A program made the position numbers and the translations under genes. The notes under the pieces are model-generated. The model ran no database searches and had not been told where the DNA came from. It saw only the letters and a program-made list of their open reading frames with translations. Below are positions 1 to 4,601 of a stretch of DNA of 5,147 nucleotides, one piece after another (within the stretch, counting starts at the first letter, position 1; each line of letters starts with the position of its first letter). The DNA lies in contig DXDC01000289.1 in the NCBI GenBank assembly GCA_019115685.1, positions 1-5,147 on the forward strand, in the 5' to 3' direction. This DNA comes from Candidatus Agrococcus pullicola (GTDB lineage Bacteria > Actinomycetota > Actinomycetes > Actinomycetales > Microbacteriaceae).

Positions 1-873
1 CAGCGCCTTGTCCTCGTCGGAGATGTCGCCGGGAGCGACAACGCCGCGCCAGTTCGTCAGCTCGACGTCGATGTCCGACTCGATCAGGGTCGGAGTGTCC
101 GGCAGCATGTCGATGCGATCGGCGCTCGAGACCGCGAGCGGGCGAAGGCTGCCCGCTTCGATCTGCTCGATGAATTCACCGACACCGGAGATGCCGGCCA
201 TCGCGTTCTCTCCCAGCAGCATCGTGACGGCCTCACCGCCGCCCGAGTTCGGAACGTAATTGAGCATCCCGGGAATCTCCGCGGCGGAAACCCCGGATTC
301 CGAGAGCAGCAGCCCGGCGAGGATGTGGTCGATGCCGCCCGCAGAGCCTCCCGTCACCGAGACACCCTGGCCCTCCTCGATGATCGCGTCGACCAGTTCG
401 TCGATCGTTTCGAATTCGCTGGATGCGGGCACGACGATCACGAGCGCCTCCTCCGTCAGGCGGGCGATCGGGGTCGTGTCTTCGATGCGGGTGTCACTGG
501 CGTTCGTTTCGACCGCGCCGACCATGACGGCACCGGTCACCATGAGGGTGTGCGGGTCGTTCTCGTTTGCCAGTGAGGCGAGCCCGACCGTGCCACCCGC
601 GCCACCGATGTTCGTGACCGGCGCGGAGTCCGCGAGATCCTCAGCGGTCACGGCCTGCGACAGCGCTCTGGCGGTCTGATCCCAGCCACCGCCCGGGTCG
701 GCCGGCGCTATGAGATTCACACTCTGCAGTGTCGCTTCGCCATCGGAGCCGTTGTCGTTCGATGAGCAGGCAGTCAGTGCCAGCGAGAGCGCCGTAATCG
801 CCGCCGTCGTCACGGTCGCAGCTCTCGTTGCCCGGCGTGGGCGCCGGCTCGGGATAAGAACGGGTGGTCGCAT
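1..873 (-). CDS. tctC: TctC-family tricarboxylate-binding lipoprotein (3' end outside window)
   Basis: This is the extracytoplasmic solute-binding subunit of a tripartite tricarboxylate transporter, which captures citrate or a similar carboxylate and passes it to the TctA/TctB membrane subunits. The visible 291 residues start at ATG 873 behind a strong AAGGAGG. An Arg-rich, hydrophobic signal peptide ends in the lipobox LTAC, with Cys36 as the predicted lipidated residue. A Ser/Asn/Asp/Gly linker follows. The mature part opens with the family ligand-loop signature APADPGGGWDQTAR (about 56-69). Later come TPIARLT, a Gly-rich SVTGGSAGGIDH segment, LNYVPNSGGGEAV, and the conserved C-terminal run LRPLAVSS...DTPTLIES...NWRGVVAPG. 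Family members are usually about 320-340 residues, so only the last few dozen are missing. Divergent transcription from a CitA/CitB pair supports citrate or tricarboxylate as substrate. TctB and TctA are expected to the left but are not visible. The family is certain; the substrate is inferred. Confidence 0.93.
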   Translation of the reverse strand, partial: MRPPVLIPSRRPRRATRAATVTTAAITALSLALTACSSNDNGSDGEATLQSVNLIAPADPGGGWDQTARALSQAVTAEDLADSAPVTNIGGAGGTVGLASLANENDPHTLMVTGAVMVGAVETNASDTRIEDTTPIARLTEEALVIVVPASSEFETIDELVDAIIEEGQGVSVTGGSAGGIDHILAGLLLSESGVSAAEIPGMLNYVPNSGGGEAVTMLLGENAMAGISGVGEFIEQIEAGSLRPLAVSSADRIDMLPDTPTLIESDIDVELTNWRGVVAPGDISDEDKAL

Positions 874-884
874 TTCTCCTCCTT
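874..884 (-). promoter_or_regulatory. Ribosome binding site of tctC
   Basis: On the minus strand AAGGAGG is followed by a 4-base spacer and ATG 873. This near-perfect anti-16S match fixes the tctC start and suggests high translation once transcribed, as expected for an abundant binding protein. It contrasts with the divergent kinase gene, which has no such site. Confidence 0.85.
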
Positions 885-919
885 GAGATCCGATCGTCAC
901 CTCGACGTTCGTGGGGGAG

Positions 920-925
920 AATCTA
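920..925 (-). promoter_or_regulatory. Possible -10 box of the tctC promoter
   Basis: The minus strand reads TAGATT, matching TATAAT at four of six positions including the key first T, second A and last T. A start site 7 bases on, near 913, would give a leader of about 40 bases that carries the strong ribosome site. At a 17-base spacing the -35 position (943-948) reads GCGCCA, which is not a -35 box. The promoter would therefore need an activator, and the TTGTGTTC repeats lie immediately upstream. This is inferred from spacing only. Confidence 0.4.
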
Positions 926-950
926 TGCGAATTCGATGCGGCTGGCGCGG

Positions 951-967
951 TTGTGTTCTTTGTGTTC
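951..967. promoter_or_regulatory. Tandem TTGTGTTC direct repeat, candidate CitB operator
   Basis: The octamer TTGTGTTC occurs twice, at 951-958 and 960-967, separated by one T (a 9-base period). It lies in the middle of the tctC/kinase divergent region. It falls at about -38 to -54 from the predicted tctC start site and about -44 to -60 from the predicted kinase start site. Those are typical positions for an activator touching RNA polymerase on either side. Response regulators often bind short tandem repeats, so the adjacent CitB-type regulator is the natural candidate. The repeat is seen directly; the binding protein is inferred. Confidence 0.5.
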
Positions 968-991
968 ACGGTGGGCAGGTCGATTGTTGCC

Positions 992-1005
992 GATTGGTTA
1001 CAATC
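992..1005. repeat. Short inverted repeat over the kinase -10 box
   Basis: GATTG (992-996), a 4-base GTTA spacer, and CAATC (1001-1005) form a perfect inverted repeat. It covers the -10 box and ends just before the predicted start site. A further copy of CGATTG sits exactly 10 bases upstream (981-986 against 991-996). This could be an autoregulatory operator or chance; five-base arms are short. Confidence 0.3.
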
Positions 1006-1010
1006 CAGCC
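999..1010 (+). promoter_or_regulatory. Promoter -10 box for a leaderless citA-citB transcript
   Basis: TACAAT at 999-1004 differs from TATAAT at one base. Six bases separate it from ATG 1011, so transcription would begin at or next to the A of the start codon. There is no ribosome site before 1011. Both facts point to a leaderless mRNA, which is common in actinobacteria. No convincing -35 hexamer is seen at 16-18 bases upstream (around 975-982), suggesting weak or activator-dependent expression. Confidence 0.55.
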
Positions 1011-2588
1011 ATGGGGACGATGTCGTTTCACAGACAACTGCTGGTGCTGCAGACCGTCGTCATGCTCATCATCGTTTTGGGCGCCGGTGCGACGGCGGCG
1101 TGGGTGCAGGAGCGGGTCATCCGCGACGCCTACGTCGATCGCATGATCGGCGTTGCTCAGTCCGTCGCCCAATTACCGGTGATCCGGAACGCGCTCGATC
1201 ATGACGAGCCGTCGCTCGCGATCCAGCCGATCGCCGAGGTCGTGCGCGAGGCATCCGACGTCACCTACGTTGTCGTGACCGACGCCGACGGCATCCGGTT
1301 CTCGCACCCGAACGCGGCGCTCATAGGAGATCGGGTGTCCACGGAGCCGGACGCCATCGAGACCGGCGAGATGTTCGTCGGTACGCAGACCGGCACGCTG
1401 GGCGAGTCGTGGCGGGTGAAGGTGCCCATAATCGCCGATGACGGCACCGTGATCGGTCAGGTGTCGGTCGGCACGCTCGAGTCGCAGCTGCGGAGCGACT
1501 TCGTCGAAACGCTCTGGTGGCTGCTCGCGGCGATCGGCATCGCCGCCGTCATCGGCGTTGTCCTGAACGCATGGCTCGCGAGGTACCTGCGCAAGCGCAT
1601 CTTCGACCTCGAGCCGGCCGAGATCAAGGAGATGCTCGACCTTCGCGAGGCCACGCTGCACGGCATCGCGGAGGGCGTCGTCGTGACGGACGAAGATCGG
1701 ACGATAACGCTCGCGAACGATGCCGCGCTGCGGTTGCTCGACGTCGAGAACGAGGACGAGCTGATCGGAGAACGGTTGGAACACGCCCTCGACATCGACC
1801 TTGCGGTCACCGACCAGCAGGTCGCGCTCGTCGGCGAACGCATCCTGCTCGTCCGGTCGCATGAAGTCGACGTTCGCGGCACGCGCGTCGGTCACGCGAT
1901 CATCCTCGTCGACCACACCGAGCTCGACGGAGCGTTGCGGGAACTGCACGGCGTGCAGACCGCGAACGACTCGCTGCGTGCACAGCAGCACGAATTCGCG
2001 AATACCCTGCACACGATTCAGGGACTCATCGAACTCGGCGAGAGCGAGTCTGCCAGGAAGGTCGTGGAGAGCGCCGGATCGGGCGGGGCGCTCGGCGACC
2101 TGACGGCGCAGGCCGGCATCCTGGATCCGGAAGTCGCGGCGATGCTGCTCGGCAAGCGCGCCAGGGCGAAGGAACTCGGCATCCGGTTCGAGGTCGCGGA
2201 CGGCGCCTACCTTACGGACGATGTCGGCGCCGACCCCGTCGCCAGGCCGACCATCCTCGGCAACCTCATCGACAACGCGTTCGAGGCGGTCGGCCTCGAC
2301 GGCACGGTGCTCGTGCGACTGGATGCCGACGAGGAGCAAGTCTCAATGGTCGTCGAGGACTCCGGCGCGGGAATCGCCGAGCACATGCGCGATCGCATCT
2401 TCGAACTACGGGTCAGTGGCAAGGCGCAGGGCGCTGGGAAATCGCACGGCCTGGCCCACGGCTTCGGGCTCGCACTCGTGAAACGGTTGGTGACCAGGGC
2501 AGGAGGTTCGGTGTCCGTCGGAGACTCGCCGCTCGGGGGCGCGGCGTTTCGAGTTACTATGCCGACGATGAACAACGGGGAGGGGTGA
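1011..2588 (+). CDS. citA: CitA/DcuS-family sensor histidine kinase
   Basis: This 525-residue membrane kinase senses an external carboxylate and phosphorylates the regulator encoded just downstream. A first membrane helix (about 9-31) and a second (about 168-190) enclose a periplasmic PAS domain. That domain carries R96-F-S-H99 and R135-V-K137, which match the R..H and R.K citrate contacts described for Klebsiella CitA; DcuS-type C4-dicarboxylate sensors typically have R.F at the second site. A cytoplasmic PAS follows (about 206-305). The dimerisation helix reads QQHEFANTLHTIQGLIEL, with H327 as the phospho-acceptor of the Spo0B-like class. The ATPase domain has an N box (ILGNLIDNAFEAV, N418), a G1 box (D450-S-G-A-G454) and a G2 box (HGFGLAL). 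I chose start 1011 because of the -10 box placed for a leaderless mRNA; ATG 1020 is the alternative. The frame stays open upstream, but those starts lie inside or before the promoter. It is divergent to tctC. The family is certain; citrate as ligand is probable. Confidence 0.93.
   Translation: MGTMSFHRQLLVLQTVVMLIIVLGAGATAAWVQERVIRDAYVDRMIGVAQSVAQLPVIRNALDHDEPSLAIQPIAEVVREASDVTYVVVTDADGIRFSHPNAALIGDRVSTEPDAIETGEMFVGTQTGTLGESWRVKVPIIADDGTVIGQVSVGTLESQLRSDFVETLWWLLAAIGIAAVIGVVLNAWLARYLRKRIFDLEPAEIKEMLDLREATLHGIAEGVVVTDEDRTITLANDAALRLLDVENEDELIGERLEHALDIDLAVTDQQVALVGERILLVRSHEVDVRGTRVGHAIILVDHTELDGALRELHGVQTANDSLRAQQHEFANTLHTIQGLIELGESESARKVVESAGSGGALGDLTAQAGILDPEVAAMLLGKRARAKELGIRFEVADGAYLTDDVGADPVARPTILGNLIDNAFEAVGLDGTVLVRLDADEEQVSMVVEDSGAGIAEHMRDRIFELRVSGKAQGAGKSHGLAHGFGLALVKRLVTRAGGSVSVGDSPLGGAAFRVTMPTMNNGEG
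2579..2583 (+). promoter_or_regulatory. Ribosome site that decides the citB start
   Basis: GGAGG at 2579-2583 lies inside the last codons of the kinase. It is 7 bases from GTG 2591 but only 1 base from the in-frame GTG 2585. Spacing therefore favours 2591, although 2585 would overlap the kinase stop as GTGA, a layout often chosen by gene finders. Confidence 0.65.
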
Positions 2589-2590
2589 TC

Positions 2591-3253
2591 GTGCACCGCA
2601 CGCTCATCATCGAGGATGACCGGCAGGTAGCCGAAGTCACGCGCGGTTTCGTCGACCGGCATCGAGAGTTTTCCGTCGTCGGCGTCGTCGGCACCGCATC
2701 CGGCGCAGTGGGTGCGATCGCGAGTCTGCACGTCGAGCTCGTCCTACTCGATATGCAGCTGCCCGACGGCTTGGGTCTCGACGTGCTGCGCGCTGTGCGC
2801 GCTCGCGGTTATCGGGGAGAGGTGGTCGCACTCACCGCCGCACGAGACGTCGACACGGTGCGTGAGGCAAGACAGCTCGGCATCCGGCACTACCTCGTCA
2901 AGCCGTTCAACATGAAGACGCTGCACGAGCGCATGGATGAGGTCGCCGCGGCCCTGCAGCAGACGAACGGTGGCGGCCAGCTCGATCAGGGCGGGGTCGA
3001 CAAGCTCATGACGGGAACGATCCCGGTGCGATCCGAACGCGAATCGAAGACGCTCACACTCATCGTCGAAGCCCTCCGGCGGCATCGAGAAGGAGCATCG
3101 GCCGCCGTGATCGGGGAGGAGACGGGGCTTTCGCGAGTCAGCGCGCGGCGACACCTCGAGCGGCTCGTGGAAGACGGGCGGGCATCCGTTTCACCCGTCT
3201 ACGGAAAGGCCGGCCGGCCCGAGATGGTGTACTCCAGCACACAGGTCGGCTAG
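2591..3253 (+). CDS. citB: CitB/DcuR-family response regulator
   Basis: This 220-residue cytoplasmic DNA-binding regulator accepts phosphate from the upstream kinase. The receiver domain (about 3-120) has the acidic pair E8-D9-D10, the phospho-acceptor D54 in LVLLDMQLPDG, T82 in ALTA, and K104 in the KPF motif. The C-terminal half has a helix-turn-helix at about 171-192 (AAVIGEETGLSRVSARRHLERL). The tail YGKAGRPEMVY resembles the YG..GRP motif common in CitB/DcuR regulators. Length and domain order are normal. It starts with GTG two bases after the kinase stop, so the pair is translationally linked in one transcript. Its likely targets are the divergent tctC promoter and its own operon, by analogy with CitAB of Corynebacterium glutamicum. 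Its stop codon overlaps that of the convergent hydrolase gene. The family call is secure; the target is inferred. Confidence 0.93.
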   Translation: MHRTLIIEDDRQVAEVTRGFVDRHREFSVVGVVGTASGAVGAIASLHVELVLLDMQLPDGLGLDVLRAVRARGYRGEVVALTAARDVDTVREARQLGIRHYLVKPFNMKTLHERMDEVAAALQQTNGGGQLDQGGVDKLMTGTIPVRSERESKTLTLIVEALRRHREGASAAVIGEETGLSRVSARRHLERLVEDGRASVSPVYGKAGRPEMVYSSTQVG

Positions 3254-3266
3254 CGGGAGGAGCCGA
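3246..3266. repeat. Six-base inverted repeat across overlapping gene ends
   Basis: TCGGCT (3246-3251) and AGCCGA (3261-3266) form a perfect inverted repeat with a 9-base loop that includes the citB stop codon. No T-run follows on either strand, so it is not a standard intrinsic terminator. It is the only hairpin-forming candidate I see between the convergent genes and might slow polymerase from either side. The function is speculative. Confidence 0.25.
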
Positions 3267-3969
3267 ATGCGCGTACCGCGTCGATCAGGGATGCAGTGCT
3301 CCCGCGCCAGGGTGGTCCATGCCCCGGAAGCACGATGGTTGCGTCGAGTTCGCTCAACGCGTCCAGTGAAGCGTCGGCAAGCGCCGGCTCGTCGGTGAAC
3401 GGCGCCGGCTGAGGCAGCCGCTTGCCGGTGAGTACGTGCTTCGTCGTCAGCGCATCGCCGACGCATACGGCATGTGCCGAGGGAAAGTGCACCGCGACAC
3501 TGCCGGCCGAGTGGCCCGGTAGATCGATGATCTGCGGGTTGCCGGGCAGGTTCGCCACCTCGGCATCGTGGACGGACCGAACCACCTTCGGATGGCGCGT
3601 GCGGCCGCCGAAGCGCATGCCGACGCCGAGAAAGCGCAGCGCGCTGCCGAGCCGCCACTCGGGCCCGGCGGATTTCGGCGGTTTTTCGTCACCGCGAGTT
3701 CGCGCGGCATCACCGGGATGCACGAACACGGGCGTTCCGAACTCGCTGCGGAGCCGTTCGGCGAACCCGATGTGGTCGACATCACCGTGCGTGAGGATGA
3801 GCCCTGCGATGTCGCGCTCGGTGAGGTCGAGCTTCTTCAGCAGGCGGCGCAGCGGTCGAATGTGGCCCGGGAGGCCGGCGTCCACGAGGGTCGCTCGGCC
3901 GTCGGCGACGAGAAGGTAGCAGGCGATGACGTCGTCACCGACGCGGTGGAGCCCGGGCGCGATTTCCAT
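3250..3969 (-). CDS. Metallo-beta-lactamase-fold hydrolase with variant metal motif
   Basis: This 239-residue soluble protein has the full MBL fold pattern. The N-terminal strands include LVDAGLPG (D30). The metal loop is THGDVDHIG (H61, D63, D65, H66). Further ligands are H153 in PGHSAGS, D172 in VGDAL, and H217 in the terminal PGHGPPW. The classic HxHxDH motif has Asp instead of the second His; I believe this HxDxDH form occurs in part of the glyoxalase-II-like and lactonase-like MBL proteins, so it need not mean loss of activity. No signal peptide or membrane segment is seen, so it should act in the cytoplasm. The start is set by a TTGACA/TATCGT promoter that places transcription at ATG 3969, giving the N-terminus MEIAPGLHRVG typical of the family. 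Longer in-frame starts up to 4152 run antisense into tetR and are rejected. It is divergent from tetR and probably repressed by it. The substrate is unknown; an ester, lactone or thioester is plausible. Confidence 0.9.
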   Translation of the reverse strand: MEIAPGLHRVGDDVIACYLLVADGRATLVDAGLPGHIRPLRRLLKKLDLTERDIAGLILTHGDVDHIGFAERLRSEFGTPVFVHPGDAARTRGDEKPPKSAGPEWRLGSALRFLGVGMRFGGRTRHPKVVRSVHDAEVANLPGNPQIIDLPGHSAGSVAVHFPSAHAVCVGDALTTKHVLTGKRLPQPAPFTDEPALADASLDALSELDATIVLPGHGPPWRGSTASLIDAVRAFGSSR

Positions 3970-3971
3970 AT

Positions 3972-3988
3972 GGCTACGATAGTTAGCC
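3972..3988. promoter_or_regulatory. TetR operator 1 (GGCTA-N7-TAGCC)
   Basis: GGCTA (3972-3976) and TAGCC (3984-3988) form a perfect inverted repeat with a 7-base centre. It covers the -10 box of the hydrolase promoter. The heptamer ATGGCTA starting at 3970 recurs 22 bases later in operator 2. Size, symmetry and position between a TetR gene and its divergent neighbour match a TetR-family dimer site. Confidence 0.75.
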
Positions 3989-4005
3989 TTCATGGCTAAT
4001 GTCAA
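3976..4005 (-). promoter_or_regulatory. Promoter of the MBL hydrolase (leaderless)
   Basis: On the minus strand there is a perfect -35 box, TTGACA (4005 to 4000), an 18-base spacer, and TATCGT (3981 to 3976) as -10 with four of six matches. Six bases later comes ATG 3969, so the mRNA should begin at its start codon. No ribosome site precedes that ATG, which agrees with leaderless translation. Both boxes lie inside the palindromes described separately, so a bound repressor would block polymerase. Confidence 0.65.
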
Positions 4006-4010
4006 TAGCC
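3994..4010. promoter_or_regulatory. TetR operator 2 (GGCTA-N7-TAGCC)
   Basis: GGCTA (3994-3998) and TAGCC (4006-4010) repeat the arms of operator 1 exactly, with a different 7-base centre. That centre contains the TTGACA -35 box of the hydrolase on the minus strand. The site also ends directly against the candidate tetR -10 box. Centres of the two operators are 22 bases apart, about two helical turns, so two dimers could sit on the same DNA face. Confidence 0.75.
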
Positions 4011-4016
4011 TATGCT
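4011..4016 (+). promoter_or_regulatory. Possible -10 box of tetR
   Basis: TATGCT matches TATAAT at four of six positions and directly follows operator 2. A start near 4023 would leave a short leader holding the GAGGAG ribosome site. At a 16-base spacing the -35 position reads TTCATG (3989-3994), a weak match. If correct, TetR bound at operator 2 would also repress its own gene. Confidence 0.35.
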
Positions 4017-4022
4017 GGGTTC

Positions 4023-4028
4023 GAGGAG
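4023..4028 (+). promoter_or_regulatory. Ribosome site that decides the tetR start
   Basis: GAGGAG lies 5 bases before ATG 4034 and sets that codon as the start. The in-frame ATG 3992 has no such site and would put coding sequence over operator 2. Confidence 0.8.
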
Positions 4029-4033
4029 AGGTT

Positions 4034-4588
4034 ATGCCGGCACCACAACGAGTGACACACGAAGAGATCGTCTCTGCGGCCCGCGCGATCGTCGAGCGCG
4101 ACGGCGTCGAGCAACTCACGATGCGAGCGCTCGCGGACGCGCTCGGCGTCAAGCCCCCGTCGCTCTATAAACGCCTCCGCGATCGCCGCGACGTCATCCG
4201 CCTCGTCGCCGAAGACGGCATCGCGCAGTTGACGAACGCCCTGAACGCGATAGCCCCGACGCCGAGCCAAGCACCCGATCGCTTGCGGTCGATCGCGCGA
4301 GCCGTGCGCGAATTCGGGCTCGAGCATCCCGGCACCTATGCCCTCATCTTCGACCCGCGGATCTCCGGCGAAATCGAACCGGCGGGGCTCCGCAGTGCGG
4401 TGCAGCCAGTGCTCGATGTGCTGGCGAGTGAGGGGCACGATGACCCGCTGTCGGGCGCCCGGGTGCTCACCGCATGGCTGCACGGCTTCGTCTCGATGGA
4501 GGTAGCGGGAGCCTTCCGGTTCGGGGGAAGTACCGAAGTCGCCTTCGAGGACGGCCTGGGGTGCATCCTGCGGGCGCTCGACGTGTGA
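4034..4588 (+). CDS. TetR-family repressor with WHG-type C-terminal domain
   Basis: This 184-residue dimeric repressor has an N-terminal DNA-binding domain (about 8-55). Its helix-turn-helix is LTMRALADALGVKPPSLYKRL, with the SLYKR recognition helix characteristic of the family. The C-terminal ligand and dimer domain contains AWLHGFVSMEVAGAF.FGG, which fits the WHG-type TetR C-terminal family. The preceding stretch EHPGTYALIFDPR also fits that group. Length is normal. It is divergent from the MBL hydrolase, with two matching palindromes between them, so it most likely represses the hydrolase and itself. The inducer is unknown and may be the hydrolase's substrate or a related compound. It ends 13 bases from the convergent VIT gene with no visible terminator between. 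The family assignment is firm; the regulatory role is inferred from context. Confidence 0.93.
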   Translation: MPAPQRVTHEEIVSAARAIVERDGVEQLTMRALADALGVKPPSLYKRLRDRRDVIRLVAEDGIAQLTNALNAIAPTPSQAPDRLRSIARAVREFGLEHPGTYALIFDPRISGEIEPAGLRSAVQPVLDVLASEGHDDPLSGARVLTAWLHGFVSMEVAGAFRFGGSTEVAFEDGLGCILRALDV

Positions 4589-4601
4589 GAGCCGTACGCG
4601 T

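Noticed and set aside
260..679. A 139-codon plus-strand frame in the tctC region
   Set aside because: It is antisense to tctC, whose frame shows clear family motifs throughout. The Ser/Thr/Pro-rich product is typical of a shadow frame.
1173..2339. A 388-codon open frame on the minus strand
   Set aside because: It lies wholly opposite the kinase gene, has Arg/Asp/Glu-rich low-information composition, and shows no domain. Long antisense frames are expected in high-GC genes with strong third-base bias.
3422..3919. Plus-strand open frames of 165 and 143 codons opposite the hydrolase
   Set aside because: The minus-strand MBL motifs (THGDVDH, PGHSAGS, PGHGPPW) prove the coding strand; the plus frames have no recognisable domain.
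3992..4033. An upstream ATG giving tetR 14 extra residues
   Set aside because: It lacks a ribosome site, overlaps operator 2 and the likely tetR promoter, and the extra residues do not look like a TetR N-terminus. ATG 4034 has GAGGAG five bases before it.
3970..4152. An N-terminal extension of the hydrolase
   Set aside because: It would be coded antisense to the start of tetR and across both operators, and the residues are Ser/Ala/Thr-rich without homology to MBL N-termini.
4589..4601. A terminator between tetR and the VIT gene
   Set aside because: The 13-base gap contains only the short palindromes CGTACG and ACGCGT with no stable stem and no T-run.
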